A stretch of DNA of 64,000 nucleotides from Bradyrhizobium sp. SRL28. GTDB taxonomy: Bacteria > Pseudomonadota > Alphaproteobacteria > Rhizobiales > Xanthobacteraceae. The number at the start of each line of letters is the position of its first letter. Position 1 is the stretch's first letter. Below are positions 26,068 to 34,649 of this stretch, piece after piece. Location of the stretch: positions 110,584 to 174,583 of the forward strand of contig NZ_JAHEAG010000013.1 in NCBI RefSeq assembly GCF_018596315.1, in the 5' to 3' direction. The notes beneath the pieces are model-generated. The model was not told the origin of the DNA and made no database searches. It saw only the letters and a program-made list of their open reading frames with translations. The position numbers were made by a program, and so were the translations under genes.

Positions 26068-26457
26068 TCAGGGGGTGCGGCGCTTCGCGGTCACTTCGAT
26101 CTCGACCTTCATCTCGGGCTTGTAGAGCCCCGCGACGACGAGGAGCGTTGTGGCCGGGCGGATCTCGCCGAACGTTTCGCCGCAGACCGCAAAGAAAGCG
26201 TCCGCATCCGCAAGGTCGGTGATGTAGTAGGTCGCGCGGACGATGTCGGCCATCGCGAAGCCGCCTTCCTTCAGCGCAGCCTCGATGGTCTTAAAACAGT
26301 TGCGTGCCTGGCTTGTGACATCGGCCGGTATGACCATGGTCGTGTAGTCGTAGCCGGTGGTACCGGCGACGAAGGCGAAATCGCCGTCGATGACGGCGCG
26401 GCTGTAGCCGGCGATCTTTTCGAAAGGCGAGCCGGTGGAGATCAGGCGACGGGGCAT
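26068..26457 (-). CDS. RidA/YjgF family protein
   Basis: The protein has 129 residues with the family pattern: GYSRAVIDGDFAFVAGTTGY near the N-terminus, DIVRATYYITD (containing the conserved Arg that binds the substrate carboxylate), and RPATTLLVVAGL. RidA proteins hydrolyse reactive enamine/imine intermediates made by PLP enzymes. Its place between the PLP-dependent decarboxylase and the amine synthase fits a clean-up role for polyamine metabolism. It ends 47 bases before the hss start. Confidence 0.9.
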   Translation of the reverse strand: MPRRLISTGSPFEKIAGYSRAVIDGDFAFVAGTTGYDYTTMVIPADVTSQARNCFKTIEAALKEGGFAMADIVRATYYITDLADADAFFAVCGETFGEIRPATTLLVVAGLYKPEMKVEIEVTAKRRTP

Positions 26458-26550
26458 CGGAACCTCGATCGTGGAAGGAATGACGGTGATCCGGAGCGGG
26501 TTTGGCGCGGTTTAAGGGCTTTTCGCCGGTGCGCGCAACCCCTCGCAGGG

Positions 26551-26721
26551 TTACCGGGATGGCCTGGCAATGTCGGAGGCCGGGGGCGCGGAGCCGCCCC
26601 AGCGGCGCACGAGGATGTCCCTGATGATCATGACCGAGATCATGATCAGGAGCACCGTGGTGATGACGCTGCGGAGGCGTGGGCGCGCGCCGGCGCCTTT
26701 CTCAGGAGGGGTCTCCGGCAT
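26551..26721 (-). CDS. Single-pass membrane microprotein (56 residues)
   Basis: The frame starts at ATG 26721, four bases after the stop of the upstream GNAT gene, and ends with TAA at 26551. The sequence is MPETPPEKGAGARPRLRSVI, then a helix TTVLLIMISVMIIRDILV, then RRWGGSAPPASDIARPSR. Basic residues on both sides leave the topology open. It has no clear ribosome site of its own, so it would rely on coupling to the GNAT gene. Function unknown. Confidence 0.6.
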   Translation of the reverse strand: MPETPPEKGAGARPRLRSVITTVLLIMISVMIIRDILVRRWGGSAPPASDIARPSR

Positions 26722-26725
26722 GGCA

Positions 26726-27325
26726 TCAAGCCACGCGCGGCACGAGCAGCGCCTTCCTGGATCGGCTTGCCTTGGATTTAGGCAGCGGCGCGCCGGTCGG
26801 CGCGATCATGCCCCAGGCGCCGTCGAGCCCGCCTTCGCCAAGTTCGAGGCCGAGCAGCCGGTCACGCTCGAACGCGCCCGGCAGCGACAGTTCGCCGGTC
26901 CTGGCGGCAGAGAAGCCGAAGCGGGCGTAATAGGGCGCGTCGCCCAGCAAAATTACCGCGCGATGGCCACGCGCCTTCGCCGCCGCGAGCGCGTGGTCCA
27001 TCAGCGCAGCCCCGACGCCGAGCTGGCGGGAGGATGCCTCCACCGCCAGCGGGCCGAGCATGAGCGCCGGGATGCCCCCGGCGCTGACGTGCCACAACCG
27101 CACGGACCCGACCACCCGGCCCTGGCGCACGGCCGACAAGGCAAGGCCTTCGGCGGGCGCGCGTCCGTCGCGCAGGCGCTGGCAGGTGCGCGTATGGCGG
27201 TTGTCGCCAAAGCAGGCATCCAGCAGCGCCTCGCGCGCAGCGACGTCCGAGGCCCGTTCCGCACGGATCGCGAACGGAGCGGCATCGGAGATGAGGGCAG
27301 CAGTGGGCTTCCGCAAAGCAGTCAT
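26726..27325 (-). CDS. GNAT family N-acetyltransferase (YhbS-like)
   Basis: The 199-residue protein has the GNAT acetyl-CoA loop in LAVEASSRQLGVGAALMDHA (Q/R-x-x-G-x-G/A pattern) and the following strand VILLGDAPYYARFGFSAA. GPLAVE and FGF motifs match the YhbS group. The substrate is unknown; in this setting acetylation of a polyamine is possible but unproven. It follows the decarboxylase gene after a hairpin. Confidence 0.82.
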   Translation of the reverse strand: MTALRKPTAALISDAAPFAIRAERASDVAAREALLDACFGDNRHTRTCQRLRDGRAPAEGLALSAVRQGRVVGSVRLWHVSAGGIPALMLGPLAVEASSRQLGVGAALMDHALAAAKARGHRAVILLGDAPYYARFGFSAARTGELSLPGAFERDRLLGLELGEGGLDGAWGMIAPTGAPLPKSKASRSRKALLVPRVA

Positions 27326-27397
27326 GGCACGTCAGTCCCCGCTCGCAACGGCAAGCTGCCGCGCAAAGCGTTGTCTTGAATTCGCATAGGAAGGGGA

Positions 27398-27419
27398 GGG
27401 AGCCGGCGCACCGGCTCCC
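27398..27419 (-). terminator. Strong hairpin after ornithine decarboxylase
   Basis: GGGAGCCGG (27398-27406) and CCGGCTCCC (27411-27419) form a perfect 9-bp stem with a 4-base loop, 25 bases past the decarboxylase stop on the minus strand. The tract after it is pyrimidine-rich but not a pure U-run, so termination may be partial. Confidence 0.6.
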
Positions 27420-27443
27420 GTTATTCGAGCCTCTAACGAGGCG

Positions 27444-28586
27444 TCAGATGTGGTAGGTCCGCAGCGGCGGGATGCCGTTGAACGCCACCGACGAGTAGGT
27501 CGACGTATAGGCCCCGGTGCCTTCGATCAGCAGCTTGTCGCCGATCTCGAGCGTCACCGGAAGCGGATACGGCATCTTCTCGTACAGCACGTCGGCGCTG
27601 TCGCAGGTAGGACCTGCGAGCACGCACGGCGTCATGTCCGCGCCGTCATGCGGCGTGCGGATGGCGTAGCGGATCGACTCGTCCATCGTCTCGGCGAGAC
27701 CGCCGAACTTGCCGATGTCGAGATACACCCAGCGCACCTCGTCCTCGTCGCTCTTCTTCGAGATCAGAACGACTTCGGTCTCGATGATGCCCGCATTTCC
27801 GACCATGCCGCGGCCCGGCTCGATGATCGTCTCCGGGATCTGGTTGCCGAAATGCTTGCGCAGCGCACGGAAGATCGACCGGCCGTACTGCACGACCGGA
27901 GGAACGTCCTTGAGGTACCTGGTCGGGAAGCCGCCGCCCATGTTGACCATGGACAGGCTGATCCCGCGCTCCGCGCAGTCACGGAACACCGTCGAGGCCA
28001 TCGCCAGCGCGCGGTCCCACGCCTTCACCTTGCGCTGCTGCGAGCCGACATGGAACGAGATGCCGCACGGCTCCAGGCCCAGACGCTTGGCGAGGTCGAG
28101 CACCTCGACCGCCATCTCCGGATCGCAGCCGAACTTGCGCGACAGCGGCCACTCGGCGCCTGCGCAGTCATAGAGAATGCGGCAGAACACCTTGGCGCCG
28201 GGAGCGGCACGGGCGATCTTCTCGACCTCTGCGGCGCAGTCGACCGCGAACAGGCGAATGCCGAGCGCGAAGGCGCGCGCGATGTCGCGCTCCTTCTTGA
28301 TCGTGTTGCCATAGGAGACGCGGTCCGGCGTCGCACCGGCAGCCAGCGCCATTTCGATCTCGGCGACGGTGGCCGTATCGAAGCACGAGCCCATCGAGGC
28401 CAGCAGCGACAGCACTTCCGGCGCCGGGTTTGCCTTCACCGCGTAGAACACGCGGCTGTCCGGCAAGGCCTTCGCGAAGGTCTGGTAGTTGTCGCGCACG
28501 ACTTCGAGGTCGACGACGAGGCACGGCTCGGTGTCCTGGCCCTCGCTGCGGCGGTTGCGCAGGAATTCCTGAATACGTTCGGTCAT
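27444..28586 (-). CDS. Ornithine/lysine decarboxylase, alanine-racemase fold
   Basis: This PLP enzyme makes putrescine from ornithine. ATG 28586 is set by GGAGGG four bases upstream, giving 380 residues, the size of rhizobial enzymes of this fold-III type. The PLP lysine is Lys51 in FYAVKANPAP. Other marks are ISFHVGSQQ, the phosphate-binding MVNMGGGFP, EPGRGMVG and the catalytic Cys in GPTCDSADVLYE. Lysine activity is possible in this clade. A long structured leader precedes it. The longer frame to 28640 is rejected. Confidence 0.93.
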   Translation of the reverse strand: MTERIQEFLRNRRSEGQDTEPCLVVDLEVVRDNYQTFAKALPDSRVFYAVKANPAPEVLSLLASMGSCFDTATVAEIEMALAAGATPDRVSYGNTIKKERDIARAFALGIRLFAVDCAAEVEKIARAAPGAKVFCRILYDCAGAEWPLSRKFGCDPEMAVEVLDLAKRLGLEPCGISFHVGSQQRKVKAWDRALAMASTVFRDCAERGISLSMVNMGGGFPTRYLKDVPPVVQYGRSIFRALRKHFGNQIPETIIEPGRGMVGNAGIIETEVVLISKKSDEDEVRWVYLDIGKFGGLAETMDESIRYAIRTPHDGADMTPCVLAGPTCDSADVLYEKMPYPLPVTLEIGDKLLIEGTGAYTSTYSSVAFNGIPPLRTYHI

Positions 28587-28934
28587 AGCACCCTCCAAAC
28601 GGCCCAGCGACGGGACCCGTTCAAATGTGATCTCGGACATGAGTTTGCTGGCGTTGCCGCACGATGGAGACGCGACAAGGCCTTGAACTCAGACCGAATT
28701 GTGCTGCCGTGGATTGGTTGGGAATTTCCCGCCCGCACACCTGGCAATGAAGGACAAGCCTTTTCAGTAGCCCGCGCCGGCGTTGGAATGCCGGTAGAGA
28801 CCAAAAAAGCCCGATCCGTCGTTGCTTTAAGTCGCGTCCCCCGTTGAGAGCGGGGTGCGCCGGTTCGCCTCCGGCTGCCAGTCACGGTTGCAAAGGATGG
28901 AGAGACCTTCAACGGCATCTCTTGAGAGAGATGC
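28587..28934 (-). ncRNA. Structured mRNA leader of the decarboxylase (speF-motif candidate)
   Basis: The 650 bases before the decarboxylase have no gene. Read on the minus strand, three clean hairpins follow each other: GCATCTCT/AGAGATGC (28934-28915, perfect 8 bp), GCCGG/CCGGC (28875-28859), and CCCCG/CGGGG (28855-28838), then GATCGGGC with TTTTTT (28808-28803). A conserved RNA motif called speF precedes ornithine decarboxylase genes in alphaproteobacteria, and this leader fits its position and hairpin-rich nature. I cannot align it here. The likely role is control by polyamine or ornithine. Confidence 0.55.
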
Positions 28935-29235
28935 TGGCCGCTTATGGAGCGACCCTCGGTTCTTCCACCCCTTGGCGGCTGTCCGGCCTCTTGTCCGGAT
29001 ACCTACCGACTGACACACGACCACAGGCACGTGCGAAATTGGGCAAGGCTGGAAATAAGACTTTTGATTTCGCTTCGCAACAATTTTTTTAGGCTGGGGA
29101 AAAATTTCTCGCACGTGTGCTTACAAATTCGTTCTCGGCGCGCGCCGCCGATGACGAACATGAACGGGTGTTAAGATTTCTGAGGGGAGCGTGAGCGCTT
29201 TAGCGCCTGTGCCGCAGCGCTTTCTTGAACGCGCG

Positions 29236-29496
29236 TCAGGCGCGCCTGAAGAACGGCTCGATGCGTTGCGCGGTGCGGATGAACGCCACCATGATCAGCA
29301 CGCCGATCCCGAACAGCACCGCCTGGAGGATGTGCGCGGCGGTGTCGTTGAGGCCGAACAGGATCGCGAGCGCCCAGCCGCCGGCAAACGCCGCGCCGAA
29401 CACTTCGGCGCCGATCAGGATCGCCGCCGAGATGACGGTGAGGACGCTCGGCCAGGCGATCGCGCGGGGGGGTGTGGAAGCGGGCTGTGGGTTCAT
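29236..29496 (-). CDS. Small two-helix inner-membrane protein
   Basis: The start at 29496 (MNPQPASTPPRAIAW) has AGGACC upstream and gives 86 residues; the longer frame to 29598 is not supported. Two membrane segments (LTVISAAILIGAEVFGAAFA and AHILQAVLFGIGVLIMVAFI) are followed by a basic tail (RTAQRIEPFFRRA). The family is not recognised. It is divergent from the M3 peptidase gene. Confidence 0.72.
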   Translation of the reverse strand: MNPQPASTPPRAIAWPSVLTVISAAILIGAEVFGAAFAGGWALAILFGLNDTAAHILQAVLFGIGVLIMVAFIRTAQRIEPFFRRA

Positions 29497-29625
29497 GGAA
29501 AAGGTCCTGTTCAGGGGGCGCAATCTCTCCGAAAAGGGCCCATCTATCAAGCGTAAAAGGCCCAAAAATGCCGCATCGCGTGATATAGATTGCCGCATAT
29601 TTTCAAGGAAAAGACGGGAATTGTG

Positions 29626-31716
29626 ATGTCAGAAACCCTGCAGACGGCGGCCGCTCCGGAAGCTGGAGCAAATCCGCTGCTCAAGCCGTGGCAGACGCCG
29701 TTCGAGACGCCGCCTTTTGCCGAGATCGAGCCGGAGCACTTCCTGCCCGCCTTCGAGCAGGCCTTTGCCGACCATGCCGCCGAGATCGCGGCGATCACCC
29801 ATGATCCCACCCTGCCGGACTTCGCCAACACCATCACGGCGCTGGAGCGCTCCGGCAAGCTGCTCTCCAAGGTCGCAGCCGTGTTCTACGACCTGGTCTC
29901 GGCGCACTCCAATCCGGCGATTCTCGAGATCGACAAGGAAGTCTCCTTGCGGATGGCGCGGCACTGGAACCCGATCATGATGAACGCGGTGCTGTTCGGC
30001 CGCATCGCGATGCTGCACGAGAAGCGCGCCACGCTCGGCCTGACGGCTGAGCAGACGCGGCTCCTGGAGCGCACCTACACCAATTTCTACCGCGCCGGCG
30101 CCGGCCTCGACGAGGTCGCCAAGAAGCGGCGGGCCGAGATCAACGAGCGGCTGGCCCAGCTCGGGACCTCGTTCAGCCACCACCTGCTCGGCGACGAGCA
30201 GGACTGGTTCATGGAGCTCGGCGAGGACGACTGCGCCGGCCTTCCCGAGGCCTTCGTCGCCGCGGCCAAGGCAACTGCGGAAGAGCGGGGCATGGAAGGC
30301 AAGGCGATCGTGACGCTGTCGCGCTCCTCGGTCGAGCCGTTCCTGAAGAGCTCTTCCCGCCGCGACCTGCGCGAGAAGGTCTTCAAGGCTTTCACGGCGC
30401 GCGGCGACAATGGCAACACCAACGACAACAACGCCACCATCGTGGAGATCCTCGGGCTTCGCGAGGAGGCCGCCAAGATCATGGGCTTTCCGACCTACGC
30501 CGCCTACCGGCTGGAGGATTCCATGGCCAAGACGCCCGAGGCGGTGCGTAGCCTCCTGGAGCGGGTCTGGAAACCGGCCCGGGCGCGGGCGCTCGCCGAC
30601 CGCGACGCCCTGCAGGCGCTGATCGCGGAGGAGGGCGGCAATTTTACGCTCGCCCCGTGGGACTGGCGCTACTACGCCGAGATCCTGCGGCAGCGCCGCG
30701 CCAATTTCGACGACGCTGCGATCAAGCCCTATCTCGTGCTCGACCACATGATCGAGGCCGCCTTCGACTGCGCCACCCGGCTGTTCGGGATCACCTTCTC
30801 CGAGCGGAAGGACATCCCGCTCTGGCATCCGGACGTCCGGGTCTGGGAGGTCAGGGATGCCGACGGCAAGCACAAGGCGCTGTTCTATGGCGATTACTTC
30901 GCCAGGCCCTCGAAGCGCTCGGGCGCCTGGATGACCTCGCTGCGCGACCAGCAGAAGCTCGACGGCGAGATCGCCCCGCTCATCATCAATGTCTGCAACT
31001 TCGCCAAGGGCGCCGGCGGGGAGCCGTCGCTGTTGTCGCCCGATGATGCGCGGACCCTGTTCCACGAGTTCGGCCATGGCCTGCACGGCATGCTGTCCAA
31101 CGTGACCTATCCCTCGCTGTCGGGGACCTCCGTGTTTACCGACTTCGTCGAACTGCCGTCCCAGCTCTACGAGCACTGGCAGGAGCAGCCGCAGGTGCTG
31201 CGGCAGTTCGCAAAGCACTACCAGACCGGCGAGCCGCTGCCGGACGACCTGCTGCAGCGTTTTCTCGCCGCCCGCAAGTTCAACCAGGGCTTTGCCACCG
31301 TGGAGTTCGTCTCCTCGGCGCTGATCGACCTCGAATTCCACACCCAGTCGGCCGAAGCCAGCCGCGACGTCTCGGCGTTCGAGAAGGCCGAGCTCGAGAA
31401 GATCGGCATGCCCGCGGAAATCGCGCTGCGGCACCGGCCCACGCAGTTCGGCCATATCTTCTCCGGCGATCACTATGCGTCCGGCTATTACAGCTACATG
31501 TGGTCGGAAGTGATGGATGCCGACGCGTTCGGCGCTTTCGAGGAGGCCGGCGACATCTTCGATCCCGCCACCGCAAAACGTCTGCATGACGATATCTATT
31601 CGTCGGGCGGCTCGCGCGAGCCGGAGGAGGCCTATGTCGCGTTCCGCGGTCGCGAGCCGGAGGCGGACGCGCTGTTGCGGCGTCGGGGCCTGCTCGAAGC
31701 AACACCGGCGGCCTGA
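29626..31716 (+). CDS. M3 family oligopeptidase (OpdA/Dcp-like)
   Basis: This zinc metallopeptidase of 696 residues degrades short peptides in the cytoplasm. The active site is HEFGHGLHG with His480, Glu481 and His484; the third zinc ligand lies in the following EFVELPSQLYEHW block. Family blocks VCNFAKGAGGEPSLLSPDDA and IFSGDHYASGYYSYMWSEVM are present. ATG 29626 (MSETLQTAAAPEAG) is chosen over the open frame from 29590. No signal peptide is seen, arguing for oligopeptidase A over a periplasmic dipeptidyl carboxypeptidase. It may be cotranscribed with the next gene 13 bases on. Confidence 0.93.
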   Translation: MSETLQTAAAPEAGANPLLKPWQTPFETPPFAEIEPEHFLPAFEQAFADHAAEIAAITHDPTLPDFANTITALERSGKLLSKVAAVFYDLVSAHSNPAILEIDKEVSLRMARHWNPIMMNAVLFGRIAMLHEKRATLGLTAEQTRLLERTYTNFYRAGAGLDEVAKKRRAEINERLAQLGTSFSHHLLGDEQDWFMELGEDDCAGLPEAFVAAAKATAEERGMEGKAIVTLSRSSVEPFLKSSSRRDLREKVFKAFTARGDNGNTNDNNATIVEILGLREEAAKIMGFPTYAAYRLEDSMAKTPEAVRSLLERVWKPARARALADRDALQALIAEEGGNFTLAPWDWRYYAEILRQRRANFDDAAIKPYLVLDHMIEAAFDCATRLFGITFSERKDIPLWHPDVRVWEVRDADGKHKALFYGDYFARPSKRSGAWMTSLRDQQKLDGEIAPLIINVCNFAKGAGGEPSLLSPDDARTLFHEFGHGLHGMLSNVTYPSLSGTSVFTDFVELPSQLYEHWQEQPQVLRQFAKHYQTGEPLPDDLLQRFLAARKFNQGFATVEFVSSALIDLEFHTQSAEASRDVSAFEKAELEKIGMPAEIALRHRPTQFGHIFSGDHYASGYYSYMWSEVMDADAFGAFEEAGDIFDPATAKRLHDDIYSSGGSREPEEAYVAFRGREPEADALLRRRGLLEATPAA

Positions 31717-31729
31717 GGTGACATCAACG

Positions 31730-32365
31730 ATGCACAGGTTACTCGGTTTGCTCCTTCTCGCTGCCGGCATCGTGCTCGGCACGGCCGCCGCCGAGGCGCA
31801 TCCACATGTCTGGATCACGGCCAAGAGCGAGGTGGTCTACGCGCCCGATGGCTCGATCACGGGCGTCCGCCACGCCTGGACGTTTGACGAAATGTTCACG
31901 ACCTACGCGCTGCAGGGTCTCGCGACCAAGACCAAGGGGGTCTACACCCGCGAAGAGCTGGCGCCGCTGGCGCAGACCAATGTCGAATCGCTGAAGGAGT
32001 TCAACTTCTTCACCTTCGCCAAGGCCGACGGCAAGAAGGAGAAGTTTGTCGAGCCGGTCGATTACTTCCTCGAATACAAGGACAGCGAACTGACGCTGCA
32101 TTTCACCCTGCCGGTCAAGACGCCGTTCAAGGCGAAGCAGACGGCACTTGAAGTCTTCGACCCGTCCTACTTCATCGACTTCAAGTTCGACGACAAGGAT
32201 CCGATCAAGCTCAACGGTGCGCCCACCGCCTGCAAGATGCAGTTCCTGCGGCCGAATGACGGCACAGCCAATGCGCAACGCCTCAACGAAAACAATTTCA
32301 TGAACGGCGACAATTCCAACTATGGCGCGATGTTCGCCAACAAGATCATGGTTGATTGCCCGTGA
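31730..32365 (+). CDS. DUF1007 family periplasmic protein
   Basis: The 211-residue protein has a signal peptide (MHRLLGLLLLAAGIVLGTAA) followed at once by AHPHVWITAKSEVVYAPDGS, the DUF1007 hallmark. Later blocks are AWTFDEMFTTYALQGL and VFDPSYFIDFKF. The exposed mature N-terminus (Ala-His-Pro-His) could bind Ni or Co. It overlaps the NicO exporter gene, and the two families are commonly paired, so it is probably an accessory of that exporter. Start ATG 31730 follows GAGGTGA. Confidence 0.88.
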   Translation: MHRLLGLLLLAAGIVLGTAAAEAHPHVWITAKSEVVYAPDGSITGVRHAWTFDEMFTTYALQGLATKTKGVYTREELAPLAQTNVESLKEFNFFTFAKADGKKEKFVEPVDYFLEYKDSELTLHFTLPVKTPFKAKQTALEVFDPSYFIDFKFDDKDPIKLNGAPTACKMQFLRPNDGTANAQRLNENNFMNGDNSNYGAMFANKIMVDCP

Positions 32366-33462
32366 GGTTGACACCAGCAGGTCTCGCGCGAGGCATCGCA
32401 ATCACGGCCGCGGCGTTCGCGGCCGTCATCGTTTTCGACGCCGCCTTGCATGCGCTGATGGCGCAGAATCCATTCGGCGGACCACGGCCGCCTGCCGAGC
32501 CGCAGGCCGGCGGCATCATCGGATGGATCCTCGCCAAGCAGTCGGAATTCTATCGCGAGATGTCGGCGACCATACGCGCGGCAAAGTCGGACGGCAGCGC
32601 GGTCTGGACGCTGCTTGGGATTTCCTTTGCCTACGGCATCTTTCACGCCGCCGGCCCCGGCCACGGCAAGGCGGTGATCTCATCCTATCTCGTCGCCAAT
32701 GAAGAAACCGCGCGGCGCGGCATCGTGCTGTCGTTCGCTTCGGCGCTGTTGCAGGCACTGGTTGCGGTCGCGCTGGTTGCGGTACTCGCCTGGCTGCTCT
32801 CCTCTACCGCCAAGACGATGTGCTCCGCGGAGAAAGCGATCGAGATCGCAAGCTATGCCCTGATCGCGGCCTTCGGCGCCCGGCTGGTCTGGACCAAGGG
32901 CGGCGGTTTTATGCGCGCGCTGCAGGCGAAGCCGGCCCCGGCGATGGCGGCGGCGCACCATCATCATGATCACGGCCACGATCACGGACATGACCACGGC
33001 CACCACCACCATGATCACGATCATGGTCATCACCACAATGATCATGCTCACGGCCATGACCATGTTCATGACGAGCATTGCGGCCATTCGCACGGCCCGA
33101 CCCCGGATCAACTCGCTGGCCCCGGCGGCTGGCAGCGCGGCCTGGGCGCGATCTTCGCCGTGGGCATGCGGCCCTGCTCGGGCGCGATCCTGGTGCTGGT
33201 GTTTTCGCTGGCGCAGGGGTTGTTCTGGGCCGGCATCGCCGCGACCTTCGTGATGGGGCTCGGCACCGCGATCACGGTCGCGACGATTGCCGTCGTTGCC
33301 GTGTCGGCAAAGGGGCTCGCCCGCAGGCTCAGCGCAGGAAGCGAAGGCGGCGGCACGCTGATCATGCGCGGCATCGAATTCGGCGCGGCTGGTCTCGTGC
33401 TGCTGTTCGGCCTCGGCCTGTTGTTCGGCTATCTCGCCGCCGAACGCGCCACGTGTTTGTAA
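32362..33462 (+). CDS. NicO/RcnA-family nickel-cobalt exporter
   Basis: This inner-membrane transporter of about 366 residues has GTG 32362 overlapping the DUF1007 stop (GTGA); TTG 32356 is an alternative. Family marks are FHAAGPGHGKAVISSYLVA in the first half and GMRPCSGAILVLVFS in the second. Between them is a cytoplasmic loop of some 40 residues dominated by His and Asp (HDHGHDHGHDHGHHHHDHDH), a metal-binding store. Export of Ni2+ or Co2+ is likely. No RcnR-like repressor is nearby. Confidence 0.9.
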   Translation: MRLTPAGLARGIAITAAAFAAVIVFDAALHALMAQNPFGGPRPPAEPQAGGIIGWILAKQSEFYREMSATIRAAKSDGSAVWTLLGISFAYGIFHAAGPGHGKAVISSYLVANEETARRGIVLSFASALLQALVAVALVAVLAWLLSSTAKTMCSAEKAIEIASYALIAAFGARLVWTKGGGFMRALQAKPAPAMAAAHHHHDHGHDHGHDHGHHHHDHDHGHHHNDHAHGHDHVHDEHCGHSHGPTPDQLAGPGGWQRGLGAIFAVGMRPCSGAILVLVFSLAQGLFWAGIAATFVMGLGTAITVATIAVVAVSAKGLARRLSAGSEGGGTLIMRGIEFGAAGLVLLFGLGLLFGYLAAERATCL

Positions 33463-33472
33463 GTGCATGGCC

Positions 33473-33560
33473 GTAGCCCGGGTGGAGCGCAGCGCAACCC
33501 GGGGCCGTAGAGCCCGCGGGCCCACCAGTCCCGGATTGCGCTGCGCTCCATCCGGGCTGC
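33473..33560. repeat. Intergenic palindrome, family A copy 1
   Basis: GTAGCCCGGGTGGAGCGCAG at the left end pairs with CTGCGCTCCATCCGGGCTGC at the right end across a short middle. It is a REP-like long hairpin between two genes. A second copy lies at 55618-55702. Confidence 0.8.
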
Positions 33561-33630
33561 AAGCGGCCGGCTTTATCATGCAGGTTCGGTAAGCTATGCA
33601 TGCAGCCGAACACGCACAGCCGGGGAAACG

Positions 33631-34068
33631 ATGTCACGCGAGCAATTCTGGTTCTTTCACCCGTTCCGGGTGCGCTATTCCGAAATCGACGGCCAGGGCG
33701 TCGTCTTCAACGCGCACTACCTGACCTATTTCGACACCACCATTACCGAATATTTTCGGGCGCTCGGCTACGACCAGTATGCCGACGCCAAGCAGACGGG
33801 CGAGGATTTCCACGTCGTCAAATCGGTCATTGAATACAAGGCGCCGGTCCGGTTCGACTGGGAATTGGACGTCGGTGCGCGCGTGGCGCGGATCGGCAAT
33901 TCAAGCCTCACCTTCGAGCTCGCGATCTTCCTGAAGGGCGGCAATGAGGCGCTCGTGACTGGCGAAATCGTCTGGGTCAACACCAACCAGCAAACCCATC
34001 GCCCGGTCCCGATATCGAAATCGATCCGGGAGCGGATCGCTGCGCGGGAGAAGCATCTCGGAGCATGA
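33631..34068 (+). CDS. Acyl-CoA thioesterase, 4-hydroxybenzoyl-CoA type hotdog fold
   Basis: The 145-residue hotdog protein has the family motif RVRYSEIDGQGVVFNAHYLT with the catalytic Asp20, then YFDTTITEYFRALGYDQY. Length and motif match the YbgC/FcbC group of acyl-CoA thioesterases. It hydrolyses an acyl- or aroyl-CoA in the cytosol; which one is not readable. It is a single-gene unit flanked by two palindromic repeats. Confidence 0.88.
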   Translation: MSREQFWFFHPFRVRYSEIDGQGVVFNAHYLTYFDTTITEYFRALGYDQYADAKQTGEDFHVVKSVIEYKAPVRFDWELDVGARVARIGNSSLTFELAIFLKGGNEALVTGEIVWVNTNQQTHRPVPISKSIRERIAAREKHLGA

Positions 34069-34080
34069 GATTTCTGCAGT

Positions 34081-34167
34081 GCGTAGGGCGGATTAGCGCA
34101 GCGTAATCCGCCATCTTGTCTTGAGGGCGCAACGGCGGATTACGCCTTCGGCTAATCCGCCCTACGC
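34081..34167. repeat. Intergenic palindrome, family B
   Basis: GCGTAGGGCGGATTAGCGCA at the left pairs with the right end TAATCCGCCCTACGC. A second internal pair (GTAATCCGCC with GGCGGATTAC) makes a two-tier hairpin. It lies 13 bases after the thioesterase stop and may act as a transcript end. Confidence 0.8.
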
Positions 34168-34200
34168 TTTCTGGCATGAGATTTGTGAGGCTGCGCCGCG

Positions 34201-34566
34201 TCAGTCGAATCGCGCCGTTGCGGTCTTGCCATCCGGCGCGGTGAGCTGAATCGCCCCCTTTGGATTGGCCGGAAGGGCCGTGGCGGCTGTTCCGCTCAGG
34301 TTGCTCTTGTCCGAAGGTGCGAGCGTGATGCGTTCGGCCTTTCCTGCCAGGCTGAAAATGGCGACGCCCTTGAAGCCCTTCGGATCAACCGGCTTGTCGT
34401 TTTCGCCGATGAGGAAAACTTCAATCGCCGTGTCCTTCGCGACGAGTTCCACATGGTAAGGACCGGCATCGGCGAGACGTCCGCCATGTGAAGCTTTCGG
34501 CTCGTGTGCGTAGGCGGGCAGGGCGGCCAGCAGGGCAATGCCGAGGGTGAGATAACCGAACTTCAT
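34201..34566 (-). CDS. Small periplasmic protein of the metal-efflux operon
   Basis: From ATG 34566 (GGAGA upstream) it is 121 residues with a signal peptide (MKFGYLTLGIALLAALPAYA-H). The mature start HEPKASHGGRLADAGPYHVE is His-bearing, followed by VAKDTAIEVFLIGENDKPVD. This resembles the extra N-terminal domain of the adaptor protein in the same operon (FEIVAIVRGENLEIYLDR), so the two may share a fold and a metal-delivery role similar to CusF, although sequence similarity to CusF is not seen. Confidence 0.75.
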   Translation of the reverse strand: MKFGYLTLGIALLAALPAYAHEPKASHGGRLADAGPYHVELVAKDTAIEVFLIGENDKPVDPKGFKGVAIFSLAGKAERITLAPSDKSNLSGTAATALPANPKGAIQLTAPDGKTATARFD

Positions 34567-34649
34567 ACGTAGTCTCCTTTTCAAGACGGGATTCTTGTTT
34601 TGACGGTTTTTCTTCACGCGAACCGGTATCCGCTTCGCTCGAAGACGCT

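Noticed and set aside
27450..28847. 465-codon frame on the plus strand
   Set aside because: Antisense to ornithine decarboxylase and its leader.
29629..31824. 731-codon frame on the minus strand
   Set aside because: Antisense to the M3 peptidase, whose active-site motif and family blocks leave no doubt.
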